Positions 27,943 through 38,844 of a DNA stretch of 64,000 bases are shown here, in pieces (positions within the stretch are counted from its first letter, which is position 1; each line of letters begins with the position of its first letter). This stretch comes from CAVOKN01 sp963696505. Lineage in GTDB: Bacteria > Pseudomonadota > Gammaproteobacteria > Burkholderiales > Rhodocyclaceae. The stretch spans positions 124,001-188,000 of the forward strand of contig CAVOKN010000007.1 in assembly GCA_963696505.1 (NCBI GenBank). The letters are read 5' to 3'. The translations under genes were made by a program, and so were the position numbers. Under the pieces are notes generated by a model, which was given only the letters and a program-made list of their open reading frames with translations, searched no databases and was not told the DNA's origin.

Positions 27943-28224
27943 ATGAAACTCATCACCGAGCCCAACATCGTCGCTCCCGACGACTTCTACGAGGCGCTCA
28001 TCGCCGCCCACCGCGATCTCGACGAGGACGAGAGTCGCAGCGTCAACGCCCGGTTGATCCTGCTGCTCGCCAACCACACCGGCGACATGGAGGTATTGCG
28101 GGAGGCACTGGCGGTGGCGCGTTCCGGAGTGCGCCAGCCCGCCGCGCAGAAACGCGCCTCGGCGGCGTCCGGCCTTGCACCCGGCTCGCGTCAGGGTGCG
28201 GTCGGCGGGGAGGGTGATTACTGA
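27943..28224 (+). CDS. DUF2783 protein, companion of the monooxygenase
   Basis: 93 aa. The first 65 residues (NIVAPDDFYEALIAAHRDLDEDESRSVNARLILLLANH, in two parts) match the DUF2783 pattern; the last 28 are Ala/Gly-rich and not conserved. Function unknown. It overlaps the convergent fimV-like gene by seven bases at the stops. Confidence 0.75.
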   Translation: MKLITEPNIVAPDDFYEALIAAHRDLDEDESRSVNARLILLLANHTGDMEVLREALAVARSGVRQPAAQKRASAASGLAPGSRQGAVGGEGDY

Positions 28225-30149
28225 GCGGCGGGACCCTTGGACTGGGGCCCCAGGCATTCCTCGAGCACGCCGATCAACATCAGCATGTCGTAGAGCACCG
28301 GCAGCGGAAAGCCGGCTCGCGTGCCGTTGCGGTTGTCGCGCATCAGATCCTGGATGTAGCCGAGGCATTCGGGCTTGCCCCAGGTGCCCTGGATCTGGCC
28401 AATGATGTGGGTATAGGCCTCGATGTCTTCGGGGAAGCGGTTCTCGCTTCTTCCTTCCCAGGTCAGAAGTTCGATGTTGAAGGTCTGGTTCAGATGCCGC
28501 GCCAGCGCTTCGAACTCGGCGCGCATGTCGGCCCCGTGGTAGATCTCCAGCAGCTTGAGCCATGGCTCGACCGAGTGCCGGGGGTTGGCCTCGATGTAGT
28601 CCGCCAGGGTCTGGGCAGCGCCGTGCACCCGGCCGAAGGAGAGCATGATCTCGGCCAGTTCGATCGCCGATTCGTGCTCGGCAACATCGATCGAGTGCTC
28701 TTCGGCCAATTCGGGTCTGGGCAGCGTCGAGGTCGTCGGTTGGCGCTGTGGCAACTGCCTCGGCTGGGGCATTGGCGCCTCGGCCTCGATCGGGAAGTCC
28801 ACTTCCGTCAGGTGCGGCTGAGTGGCAGGCGATTCTGCTGCCTCGGCCAAGTCCTCCTCCTCTGGCACTTGCACCGGCCGCCGCGAGCGGACGCGCAGCC
28901 AGAGCAGGGTCGCTATGACTCCTGCCGCGAGCAGCGCGAGCAGAGCCCAGTCGCGCCAGCCGGCGGGCTCTTCCCCTGCCGGCGCGGCCTTGGGCGCCGC
29001 CGGCTGGGCGGTGGCTGCCGCCGGCACCGGCGGCGCGGGTAGCGCCGGGGGCGCCGCCACCGGTGGCGCGGGAAGCGCGGCAACTGCCGGCGCGGATTTC
29101 AGGCCGGTTGCGGGATCGGTGGCCGGCGCCGGTTGCATTTCCTGCTCGACCTGCGCCAGCCCACCCTTCATGCTTGCCAGCGCCTCCTCCATGCGCCGGA
29201 TCTTCTCGGCCAGGCTGAGCTGCAGGACGATCTGATCCTCCAGCGCGGCGAGCAGGCGCCGCTCCTGTCGGAAGAGCTCGCGCTGCGTTTCGCTCACCAC
29301 GCGGCTGCGTCTCAGGTCGAGGCTTTGCGACAGCCTGAGCCCGGTTTCGCCCGCGAGGTCCGGATCGCCGCCTATGGTCAGCCTGTCCTGCTGCAGCGGC
29401 ACCGCCGCCTGGGGCGCGAGTGGCGCGCGGGTCGCACGGGGCGCGCGCTTCGCCGGCCTTGGCGCCGCCGGCTCGTCGAGGACGGGTGGCGCGGGCTGAC
29501 GCATTTCGGGAATGTTCAAGCGAGTGCCCTCTGCCAGCGGGGTGCTCGCCGCCTGGCGGGGATCGTCGAACAGCTCCGGATTGGCCCGGGCGACGGCCGA
29601 CACGAACTGCTGCTGCGCCCTGCGGTTTCGAGGATAGAGGTGGGCGGCTAAGCTGCCCAGGGTTTCGCCTTCGGCCATCGCCCAGACCTTGCCGTCGGCC
29701 GCCGCCCCGGATCGGGGCTGCCGGCCAGGCGCCTGCGGCGCCAGTGGATTCTGCGCGGCGAGCGCAGTGTTGACGACTGGCGGTTCGAGCAGCAGCGTGT
29801 ACTCACGGGTAATATCTGCGCCGCATGCAATGCGGATGCCCAGCATCAGGATCGGGTGCGACACCGCCTCCCCGGTGCTCAGTCGCAGCACCGGTTGGGG
29901 GCCGCCGCCGAGCGTGAGGCGGGCACGCTGCAGCCAGGGGATGTCGTCGGCTCCGTGGGCCGGGGTGGCGAGGCTGAAGCAGCTCGCATTGAGCTGGCCC
30001 GGCTCTGCCGCCAGCAACGGCACTTCGGCGCGCAGGGGCTCGCCCAGCCGCGAGCGCAGCGCGATCTCGCCCAGACCAACGGCATGGGCCGCGCCGATGC
30101 CGCCTGCAAGCAGCAGAGCTGCGGCGGGAACGGCGCGCGGCCAAGTCAT
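28218..30149 (-). CDS. fimV: FimV-like peptidoglycan-binding membrane protein
   Basis: 643 aa from ATG 30149, chosen because a signal peptide follows at once (AVPAAALLLAGGIGAAHAVGLG); the open frame before it is not protein-like. FimV N-domain (LGEIALRSRLGEPLRAEVPL), LysM-like segment around residue 165-215 (VWAMAEGETLGSLAAHLYP), coiled coil about 295-350, Pro/Ala-rich stretch, one membrane helix (WALLALLAAGVIATLLWLRV), then a cytoplasmic FimV-type C-domain with TPR-like helices (AIELAEIMLSFGRVHGAAQTLADYIEANP). FimV supports type IV pilus assembly and polar cAMP signalling in Pseudomonas. Confidence 0.78.
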   Translation of the reverse strand: MTWPRAVPAAALLLAGGIGAAHAVGLGEIALRSRLGEPLRAEVPLLAAEPGQLNASCFSLATPAHGADDIPWLQRARLTLGGGPQPVLRLSTGEAVSHPILMLGIRIACGADITREYTLLLEPPVVNTALAAQNPLAPQAPGRQPRSGAAADGKVWAMAEGETLGSLAAHLYPRNRRAQQQFVSAVARANPELFDDPRQAASTPLAEGTRLNIPEMRQPAPPVLDEPAAPRPAKRAPRATRAPLAPQAAVPLQQDRLTIGGDPDLAGETGLRLSQSLDLRRSRVVSETQRELFRQERRLLAALEDQIVLQLSLAEKIRRMEEALASMKGGLAQVEQEMQPAPATDPATGLKSAPAVAALPAPPVAAPPALPAPPVPAAATAQPAAPKAAPAGEEPAGWRDWALLALLAAGVIATLLWLRVRSRRPVQVPEEEDLAEAAESPATQPHLTEVDFPIEAEAPMPQPRQLPQRQPTTSTLPRPELAEEHSIDVAEHESAIELAEIMLSFGRVHGAAQTLADYIEANPRHSVEPWLKLLEIYHGADMRAEFEALARHLNQTFNIELLTWEGRSENRFPEDIEAYTHIIGQIQGTWGKPECLGYIQDLMRDNRNGTRAGFPLPVLYDMLMLIGVLEECLGPQSKGPAAQ

Positions 30150-30398
30150 GCGATTGGCATCGCGATGCAGCGGATCACACGCAGGCGAGAAACGGGCGCG
30201 CAGTATCACCGGACTTGTTTTTCGAATCGGCTCGCCGCAGCGTTGCGGCGCGCATATGGTAGCGCAAAGTCCGGCTGGAATCCGAGACTTGTGCAACGTC
30301 CAGCATTCCCGAACGATATGTCAGAAACATGGAAAATGACGCGCCGCGGGGCCGCAGCTTGACGCCGGTGCGCAAGCCCATGGACACTCCCTCGCCTC

Positions 30399-31577
30399 AT
30401 GCCGGCCCCGTCCATAGGCCTTGCCGTCCTGCTGACCACGCTGGTGGCGCTGGGACCGCTGTCCACCGACCTCTACCTGCCCTCCCTGCCGAGCCTGGCG
30501 GACACGTTCCAGACCGATGCAGCGCGGGTCCAACTGACGCTCTCGGTATTCCTGGCGGGATTCGGCATTGCCCAGCTCGCCTACGGTCCCCTTTCTGATC
30601 GCTTCGGCCGGCGACCGGTGCTGCTGGGCGGGCTGGTGACCTATCTGCTGTCCTCGGTCGCCTGCGTTCTGGCGCCGGGCATAGACGCGCTGATCGCCGC
30701 GCGCTTCTTTCAAGCTCTGGGTGCGTGTGCCGGACCGGTGCTGGGGCGGGCAATCGTGCGGGACATCTATGGTCCGGTCGAGGCCGCGCGCGTGCTGGCT
30801 TACCTGGGCGCTGCCATGGCCCTGGCGCCCATGCTCGGGCCGATGCTGGGCGGATTCCTCACGGTGTGGTCCGGCTGGCGCGCCAACTTCGTCCTCCTGG
30901 CAGTATTTTCCGCGCTGCAACTCCTTGCCACCGCGCGGCTGCTGCAAGAGAGCAACTTCCGCCGCGATGCCACGGCAACCCAGCCGCGGCGCATTCTGGC
31001 CAATTATCGGGAGCTGGCCACCGCCCCGCGCTACCTCGGCTACCTGCTGTGCTTCGCCGCAAGCTATGCGGCGCTGTTCGCGTTCATCTCGGGCAGCAGT
31101 TTCGTACTGATCGGCGTGTTCGGCTTTTCGCCCCAGGGCTTCGGCGCGAGCTTCGGTTTCGCCGTCAGCGGCTACCTCGCGGGAACGCTGATCGCTGCCC
31201 GCCTGGCATCGCGGCTTCCGCCCCGGCGACTGGTGTTGTTCGGTACCGCGATCGGCACCCTGGCAGGATCGGCGATGTTGCTGCTCGCCGTCGTTCAGGC
31301 GGGAGCCTGGGGGGTACTGTTGCCGATGTTCTTGTGCATGTTCGGCACCGGCCTGGTGATACCCAATGCCATTGCGGCGGCGCTCGCCCCCTATCCCGGC
31401 ATGGCGGGGGCGGCATCGGCGCTGATGGGTTTTGTGCAGATGGCGCTGGCGGCGGTCGTCGGGGTGGCGGTAGGGCACGCCTTCGACGGCAGCGCGGTGC
31501 CGATGGCGCTTGCCGTCGCGCTCTGCGGCTGGTCGGCGCTTGCGGCGTGGTGGGGGCTGGTGCGGCGCTTCGGCTGA
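30399..31577 (+). CDS. MFS drug efflux transporter, Bcr/CflA family
   Basis: 392 aa with 12 predicted membrane segments. Motif A GPLSDRFGRRPVLLGG in loop 2-3 and the conserved opening LGPLSTDLYLPSLPSL identify the Bcr/CflA group. Divergent from the fimV-like gene with 249 bp between starts and no strong promoter seen. Substrate unknown. Confidence 0.87.
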   Translation: MPAPSIGLAVLLTTLVALGPLSTDLYLPSLPSLADTFQTDAARVQLTLSVFLAGFGIAQLAYGPLSDRFGRRPVLLGGLVTYLLSSVACVLAPGIDALIAARFFQALGACAGPVLGRAIVRDIYGPVEAARVLAYLGAAMALAPMLGPMLGGFLTVWSGWRANFVLLAVFSALQLLATARLLQESNFRRDATATQPRRILANYRELATAPRYLGYLLCFAASYAALFAFISGSSFVLIGVFGFSPQGFGASFGFAVSGYLAGTLIAARLASRLPPRRLVLFGTAIGTLAGSAMLLLAVVQAGAWGVLLPMFLCMFGTGLVIPNAIAAALAPYPGMAGAASALMGFVQMALAAVVGVAVGHAFDGSAVPMALAVALCGWSALAAWWGLVRRFG

Positions 31578-31702
31578 GAGTGAATGAATCTACCGCGCGT
31601 CCCGATGGCCGCGGTGCGCGGTGCGCGCTTCCGTGCCTGTCCCCCCGATATGGCTGCGTGCCGCGCTTACAATGCGCACATTTTCGAGGCGGGAGGCAGG
31701 AC

Positions 31703-32407
31703 ATGGCGGATTACCTGTTCGAACCTGCGATCGTTGGGCTGCCGATCGCCGGCAGCCCGCAGCTCTTTCCGGCCAGGCGTCTGTGGTGCGTGGGCCGCAA
31801 CTATGCCGATCACGCGCGCGAGATGGGCGCCGATCCGCAACGGGAAGCGCCGTTCTTTTTCGCCAAGCCGGCGGACGCGCTGGTGCCGGGGGGCGGTGCG
31901 CTGCCCTATCCGCCGGGCACCGCCGATTTCCAGCATGAGGTGGAACTGGTGGTGGCGATCGGTCGCGGCGGAACGGCGATACCGCCCGACGCCGCAGACA
32001 GCCATGTCTTCGGCTATGCGGTGGGCATCGATCTGACGCGTCGCGACCTGCAGCTCGCCGCCAAGCGCAAGGGCCTACCGTGGGAGATGGGCAAGGCCTT
32101 CGACCGCTCGGCGCCGGTGTCGCCCCTGGTGCCGGCGCAGGCGATCGGCCATCCGCGACGGGGCATCCTGAGCCTGGCGGTGAATGGCCAGCAGCGCCAG
32201 CGCGGCGACCTGGCGGACATGATCCTTGGGGTGCCGCTGCTGATCGCCGAATTGTCGCGCTGGGTGGCGCTGGCACCGGGGGATCTGATCTTTACCGGCA
32301 CCCCGGCCGGAGTTGGGCCGCTGGTGGTCGGTGACAGGGTTAGCGCTTCGATCGAGGGAGTCGGTGAGGTGGGGATAGAGATCGTTGCGCCGACTGGTGA
32401 GGATTGA
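31703..32407 (+). CDS. Fumarylacetoacetate hydrolase family protein
   Basis: 234 aa from ATG 31703, preceded by GGAGGC. FAH fold with the start RLWCVGRNYADHAREMG, metal ligands in FQHEVELVVAIG and DLTRRDLQ, and GDLIFTGTPAGVGPL near the end. Related proteins act as fumarylpyruvate hydrolase or oxaloacetate decarboxylase; the substrate cannot be chosen from sequence. Confidence 0.87.
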   Translation: MADYLFEPAIVGLPIAGSPQLFPARRLWCVGRNYADHAREMGADPQREAPFFFAKPADALVPGGGALPYPPGTADFQHEVELVVAIGRGGTAIPPDAADSHVFGYAVGIDLTRRDLQLAAKRKGLPWEMGKAFDRSAPVSPLVPAQAIGHPRRGILSLAVNGQQRQRGDLADMILGVPLLIAELSRWVALAPGDLIFTGTPAGVGPLVVGDRVSASIEGVGEVGIEIVAPTGED

Positions 32408-32414
32408 GGGGGCG

Positions 32415-32423
32415 AAAGTCAGT
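32415..32423 (+). repeat. AAAGTCAGT 9-mer, copy 4
   Basis: In the short gap between the FAH-fold gene and the YjdF-like gene, 16 bases before the latter's start. Confidence 0.6.
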
Positions 32424-32438
32424 GTCTGGAGGGCGGCG

Positions 32439-33071
32439 ATGATCGGGGCGAAGGGGGATGAGGCCTATCGTCTGGGCTTGCTGGGGGTGGTGCTGGCGGC
32501 ACTGCTTGCTTCCGGCATCGCCCCCTACGACCGGCCGACCTGGCTGCTGGAGGTCTTTCCGGTGCTGATCGCCATTCCGCTGCTGGGGGCGACCCGCCGC
32601 CGTTTCGAACTCACGCCGCTGGTCTATGGGTTGATCGCCTTGCACGCACTGGTGCTGATCCTCGGCGGCGCCCATACCTATGCCCGCGTACCCCTCGGCT
32701 TCACCCTCCAGGAATGGTTCGGGCTGGTGCGCAACCCCTACGACCGCATCGGCCACTTTGTGCAGGGATTCGTCCCGGCGATGATTGCCCGGGAGATCCT
32801 GCTGCGCACCTCGCCGCTGCAAGCCGGCAAGTGGCTGGCCTTTCTGGTGGTCTGCGTCTGCCTTGCCATCAGCGCCAGCTACGAGCTGATCGAGTGGGCC
32901 ACCGCCCTCATCCTCGGGCAGGGTGCGGAGGAGTTTCTCGGCACCCAGGGCGATCCCTGGGACACCCAGTCGGACATGGCAATGGCATTGATCGGCGCGA
33001 TCGCCGCTCTCGGGCTGCTGTCGCGCTGGCACGACCGGCAACTGGCACGGCTTCAGCCGAGGGTGAAGTAG
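32439..33071 (+). CDS. YjdF-like inner-membrane protein (DUF2238)
   Basis: 210 aa from ATG 32439, which has GGAGGG upstream; the open frame from 32385 would add 18 residues. Five to six membrane segments, conserved FTLQEWFGLVRNPYDRIGHFVQGF and ASYELIEWATALILG ... GDPWDTQSDMAMALIGA. Function unknown. Its 3' end overlaps the convergent sensor kinase by 19 bp. Confidence 0.83.
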   Translation: MIGAKGDEAYRLGLLGVVLAALLASGIAPYDRPTWLLEVFPVLIAIPLLGATRRRFELTPLVYGLIALHALVLILGGAHTYARVPLGFTLQEWFGLVRNPYDRIGHFVQGFVPAMIAREILLRTSPLQAGKWLAFLVVCVCLAISASYELIEWATALILGQGAEEFLGTQGDPWDTQSDMAMALIGAIAALGLLSRWHDRQLARLQPRVK

Positions 33072-34829
33072 AAGGTCGCGCCGGCATCCGGGCTGCCCTC
33101 GGCCCAGGCGCGGCCGCCGTGGCGGCCGGCGATGCGGCTGACGGTGGCCAGTCCGATGCCGCTGCCGGGGAATTCATCAAGCCCGTGCAGGCGCTGGAAA
33201 GGCTGGAACAGCTTGCCGCTGAAGGCGCTGTCGAAGCCGACCCCGTTGTCGCGGATGAAGAATTGGTCTCCGGCCGCGTGGCGCCGGACGCCGAACTCGA
33301 TGCGTGCCGGATGTGCCCGCGCAGTGAATTTCCAGGCGTTGCCGAGCAGGTTCTCCAGCAGGATGCGCAGCAGCGTGGGATCGCCCTGGGCGAGCATGCC
33401 GGGCGCAATGCTGAAGCTCACGGCACGCTGTGGGTCGATCTGTCCCAGTTCGGCCGCAATCTCCCGCGCCTGCGCAGAAAGGTCCACGCCGCGGGCATCG
33501 AGCTCGGTACGTGATATGCGCGCCAGCGTCAGCAGATCGTCGATCAGATCGCCCATGCGCTGGGTGGCAGCGCATATGCGATTCACGTAATCCCGGCCGC
33601 GTTCGTCGAGCCGGTCGCCGTAATCTTCCAGCAGGAGATGGCTGTAGCCGTTGATGCCCCGCAGTGGCGTGCGCAGGTCGTGGGACACGGAATAGCTGAA
33701 GCTTTCCAACTCACGCAGCGATTCGGCGAGAGCCGCGGTGCGCTGGGCGACGCGGCTCTCCAGCACCGCATTGAGATCGCGGGTTTCCTGCTCCACGCGC
33801 TTGCGCTCGGTGACGTCGCGGGCGATCGCCAGGATGCATTCCCGATCTCCGATCCGTACCGCTCCGGCGGAAACGAGCACGTCGATCTCGCGCCCGCTCC
33901 GCGTCCGAAAGCGCGCTTCCTGGTTGTGGGCGATTCCCTGGCTGCGCACCTGGGCGATGACGCGGTCGCAGTCGCCCGGAACCTCCCATATCCCGAGCTC
34001 GACGGCGCTGCGGCCGATCGCCTCGATGGCGCTCGAAGCCGAGAATGCGCTCGAATGCCGGATTCACGTCCATCAGCCGGGCATCGTCGATCTGGCTGAT
34101 GGCGATGATGTCGGGCGAGGAGGCGAAGACACTGAAGAATTTCTGTTCGGAGCTGCGCAGCGCCTGCTCGAAGCGCTGGCTCAGCATTGCGCTGGCGACG
34201 ATGTCGGCCACCGTGCGCAACAGCCGGATGTCGTCCTCGGACCACGCCTGCTGCGTCTTTACCCGGTCCAGGCCAAGGCTCCCGGAGATCTGGCCGCCGA
34301 CGTTGAGCGGGACGATCACCAGCGAGCGGATTTCCTGCACCTCGAGGATGGTGCGCACCGCTTGCGCGTCGGCCGGAAGTTCTGCCACGTTCGGCACGTG
34401 GAACACCTTGCCCGCCAACAGCGTGTTCCAGGCCCAGGCCAGTTCGCGCACCGAAAGCTCCTGCAACAGACCGATCTGCGGCGTAACCCCTTCGGCGCAC
34501 CATTCGTGGGTATTGCTGAAGCGTTCGCCGTCGTCGCAGATGCGCAGAACGTAGCAGCGGTCTGCCATCGAGAAGCTGCCCAGATCGCTCAGCGTCCGGT
34601 CGATCTCGTTGTCCACGCCTTCCGCCTCGCAGCCGATGAAGCGGCGCGACACGTTGGCGAGCAATTGCTCCAGTTCCAGCCGATGCTCGAGTTCCCGCTC
34701 GACGGCCCGGTGGTCCGGGACGGCGGGCGCCGCCGGAGCGGAACTTGCCGCGGTTTCAAGTTCGCGCACCCGCCCCCGCAGGCCCTCGATCTCGGCGAGC
34801 AGCGAACCGGTGTCGTTGGCGCCGGCCAT
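33053..34829 (-). pseudogene. GAF-PAS sensor histidine kinase interrupted by one frameshift
   Basis: Starts at ATG 34829. GAF domain about residues 55-220, PAS domain from about 235 (FSVFASSPDIIAISQIDD), then the frame breaks near 34025 after LGFERH; moving by one base restores EAIGRSAVELGIWEVPGD and the rest of PAS/PAC, the H-box (FSYSVSHDLRTPLRGINGY) and the ATPase domain (NLLGNAWKFTA, RDNGVGFD, GSGIGLATV). Without the single extra base the product would be about 592 aa. It begins 11 bp after the paaK-1 stop, so it is likely in the same transcript; no response regulator is next to it. True break and sequencing error cannot be separated here. Confidence 0.8.
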
Positions 34830-34840
34830 GGTCCCTGCGC

Positions 34841-36148
<1,308 letters not shown>

Positions 36149-36170
36149 GGTGTCTCCAAATCACGCTGGT

Positions 36171-36229
36171 GCGTAGGGCGGGCCATGCCCGCCGATCCAA
36201 CGCTGCGGCGGGCATGGCCCGCCCTACGC
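36171..36229. repeat. 24-bp perfect inverted repeat between the two paaK genes
   Basis: Arms at 36171-36194 and 36206-36229 are exact complements around an 11-base loop; arm ends are GCGTAGGGCG / CGCCCTACGC. Same outer GTAGGG...CCCTAC ends and loop length as the element after murA, but a different GC-rich interior. Confidence 0.8.
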
Positions 36230-36237
36230 TCCTGTCT

Positions 36238-37554
36238 TCAGCCCTTGGGCCGCTTGTCGATCACCCGCTTCGCCTTGCCCACCGAACGCTCGATGCTGCC
36301 GACATCGACGACGCGGATCTCGGTGGACACGCCGATGTAGGACTTGATGTGGTGCTGCAGGGCGTGGGCCATCTCCTGCCGCGCCGCCTTGCTCGCCGCG
36401 GAAAGCCCGGGCTTCAACTCCACCACCACCTCCAGTTCGTCCAGGTGCCCGGCGCGACTCAACTCCAGCACGTAGTGCGGCGACAGTCCGGGCTGCTTGA
36501 GGATCAGTTCCTCGATCTGCGACGGAAACACGTTCACGCCGCGGATGATCAGCATGTCGTCCGAGCGGCCGGTGATCTTGTCCATGCGCCGGAAGCTGCG
36601 CGCCGTGGGGGGCAGCAGCCGCGTGAGATCGCGGGTGCGGTAGCGGATCACCGGCAGCGCCTCCTTGGTGAGCGAGGTGAATACCAGTTCGCCGTGGGCG
36701 CCGTCGGGCAGCGCCTCGCCGCTGTCGGGGTCGATCACCTCGGGGTAGAAGTGGTCCTCCCAGACGACCGGCCCGTCCTTGGTCTCGATGCACTCGTTGG
36801 CCACGCCGGGACCGATCACCTCCGACAGGCCGTAGATGTCGATCGCATCGATGCCCATGCGGCTCTCGATCTCGGCGCGCATCTCGTTGGTCCACGGCTC
36901 GGCGCCGAGGATGCCGATGCGCAGCGAGCAGGCGCGGGCGTCCAGGCCCTGGCGGTCGAACTCGTCGGCGATGTTGAGCAGATACGAGGGCGTGACCATG
37001 ATCAGGTCGGGCTCGAAGTCGCGGATCAGTTGCACCTGGCGCTCGGTCTGGCCGCCACCGAAGGGGATCACGGTGCAGCCCAGGCGCTCCGCGCCGTAGT
37101 GGGCGCCAAGGCCGCCGGTGAACAGACCATAGCCGTAGGACACATGCACCTTGTCGCCGGGGCGCCCGCCGGAGGCGCGGATCGAGCGCGCCATCAGGTC
37201 GGCCCAGGTCTCGATGTCGGCCTTGGTGTAGCCGACCACGGTGGGCTTGCCCGTGGTGCCGCTCGAAGCGTGCACCCGCACCACGTGCTGCCGCGGCACC
37301 GCGAACATGCCGAAAGGATAAGTCTCGCGCAGATCCTGCTTGGTGGTGAAGGGGAACAGGCGCAGGTCTTCCAGGCGCTTCAGGTCGTCCGGATGCACCC
37401 CGGCGGCGTCGAACTTGCTGCGGTAGTGGGCGACGTTGTTGTAGGCGTGGGTGAGCGACCAGCGTAGCCGCTCCAGTTGCAGGTTCGCGATCTCGTCGCG
37501 ACTGGCGCGCTCGATCGGGTCCAGTTCGTGGTCCAGCGGCCCGGCTGCGGCCAT
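36238..37554 (-). CDS. paaK: Phenylacetate-CoA ligase, copy 2
   Basis: 438 aa from ATG 37554, preceded by GGAGGA. Motifs ASSGTTGKPTVVGYT, YGLSEVIGPGVANECI and ITGRSDDMLIIRGVNVFPSQ. First ligase after paaI in transcription order. Copy 1 follows downstream. Two diverged copies in series suggest different substrates (for example phenylacetate and a substituted phenylacetate) or oxic versus anoxic roles, which is inference. Confidence 0.9.
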   Translation of the reverse strand: MAAAGPLDHELDPIERASRDEIANLQLERLRWSLTHAYNNVAHYRSKFDAAGVHPDDLKRLEDLRLFPFTTKQDLRETYPFGMFAVPRQHVVRVHASSGTTGKPTVVGYTKADIETWADLMARSIRASGGRPGDKVHVSYGYGLFTGGLGAHYGAERLGCTVIPFGGGQTERQVQLIRDFEPDLIMVTPSYLLNIADEFDRQGLDARACSLRIGILGAEPWTNEMRAEIESRMGIDAIDIYGLSEVIGPGVANECIETKDGPVVWEDHFYPEVIDPDSGEALPDGAHGELVFTSLTKEALPVIRYRTRDLTRLLPPTARSFRRMDKITGRSDDMLIIRGVNVFPSQIEELILKQPGLSPHYVLELSRAGHLDELEVVVELKPGLSAASKAARQEMAHALQHHIKSYIGVSTEIRVVDVGSIERSVGKAKRVIDKRPKG

Positions 37555-37629
37555 GACTCTTCCTCCCAAGTCTTTTCGTTATGCGCGAAAGCGCGGATTG
37601 TAAGCCCAAGCTGCCTGCCGCAGACCGCG

Positions 37630-38106
37630 TCAGGCCACGCCAGCACCGCCCTCCGCGAGGCTCGCCGCCTCGCTTACCACCTCGCCCTTGATGCGGTAGG
37701 ACTTGCCACGCATCACGGCGACGATCCCGCCGTTCTCGCTCCGCACCTCGACGTCATAGACGCCGGTGCGTCCCGCCAGTGCGCGCTCCTCGGCGACGGC
37801 GGTCAGCGTCTCGCCGGGATGCGCCGGTGCGACGAAATCGATGCTGCAGCCCGAAGCCACGGTGTTGTGGTTGTGGCTGTTGCAGGCGTAGGCGAAAGCG
37901 GTGTCCGCCAGCGTGAAGATGATGCCGCCGTGGCAGATGTTGTGGCTGTTGCTCATTTCCGGCCGCACCTTGAGCGTCATGCGGGCGTAGCCGGGGCGGA
38001 TCTCCACCAGCCGGATGCCCAGAGCCTGGGCGTTGCGGTCGAGGGCGTAGAGCGCGTCGCCGACGGCTTCGGCGAGGGTTTGAAAATCTTCGGCAGGGAC
38101 GAGCAT
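37630..38106 (-). CDS. paaI: PaaI-type hotdog thioesterase
   Basis: 158 aa from ATG 38106. Hotdog fold with NSHNICHGGIIFTLADTAFAYACNSHN, the HGGxxFxLAD catalytic motif of PaaI. It hydrolyses misformed aryl-CoA intermediates of phenylacetate breakdown. It is 75 bp ahead of paaK copy 2 on the same strand and divergent from the DUF2889 gene. No paaA-E epoxidase genes are in the window. Confidence 0.88.
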   Translation of the reverse strand: MLVPAEDFQTLAEAVGDALYALDRNAQALGIRLVEIRPGYARMTLKVRPEMSNSHNICHGGIIFTLADTAFAYACNSHNHNTVASGCSIDFVAPAHPGETLTAVAEERALAGRTGVYDVEVRSENGGIVAVMRGKSYRIKGEVVSEAASLAEGGAGVA

Positions 38107-38215
38107 GGCAGTCGGCAAACAGGCGGAAAACGCCCGAATGATAGCTGGCGAGATCGGCCCTCGCTCCGCTGCGGCGTGTCCATAACGTGATATTATCGAA
38201 CCCTTCATTTCTTCG

Positions 38216-38788
38216 ATGACCGGCCCGGACTCGTCCATGCCCCTGCCGCCGCCCGCCGCGCCCCGCCGACGCCTGCATCTGCGCGCCATCGCGCTGGAGG
38301 GCTGGAAGCGCGAAGACGGGCTTTGGGACATCGAGGCGCGGCTCACCGACACCAAGGATCACGACTACCTGATCGCCTCGGGGCTGCGCCGGCGCGGCGA
38401 TCCGGTCCATGACCTCCGGGTGCGGATCACCATCGATCGCAGCATGAACGTGCTATCCGTCGAGGCCGCGAGCGACGCGGTTCCCTACCCCGGTGGCTGC
38501 GACACCATCGCCCCGGACTACCGGCGCATCGTCGGGCTGAACCTGATGCGCGGCTTCCGCCGCACCGTGGGCGAGATGTTCGACGGCGTGCTGGGCTGCT
38601 CCCACCTGACCGAGCTGCTGCTGTCGCTGCCCACGGCGGCGATGCAGACCCTCGCCAGCGAGGTGCGCGAGACCGACGACCGCGCCGGCAAGCCGTTTCA
38701 GCTCGACCGCTGCCACGCCCTGGAAACGACTTCGGAGACAGTCCGGCGCTATTACCCGCGCTGGCACAGAAGCAAGAAGACCGGTTGA
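38216..38788 (+). CDS. DUF2889 protein
   Basis: 190 aa. Conserved elements RRLHLRAIALEGWKREDGLWDIEARLTDTK (two parts) and GGCDTIAPDYRRIVGLNLMRGFRRTVGEMFDGVLGCSHLTELL are typical of DUF2889. Function unknown. It lies between the divergent paaI and the sucCD operon. Confidence 0.82.
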   Translation: MTGPDSSMPLPPPAAPRRRLHLRAIALEGWKREDGLWDIEARLTDTKDHDYLIASGLRRRGDPVHDLRVRITIDRSMNVLSVEAASDAVPYPGGCDTIAPDYRRIVGLNLMRGFRRTVGEMFDGVLGCSHLTELLLSLPTAAMQTLASEVRETDDRAGKPFQLDRCHALETTSETVRRYYPRWHRSKKTG

Positions 38789-38844
38789 AGCGATGCCATG
38801 CCGGCGCGATTGATCCCTGTTGGACTCAACCTCAAGGAAGACGC

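Noticed and set aside
25432..28563. Minus-strand frame upstream of the htrA-like gene, making a 1437-codon protein
   Set aside because: The part before ATG 25431 is antisense to the NIF3, monooxygenase and DUF2783 genes and reads as low-quality protein; the HtrA start with its membrane anchor fits 25431.
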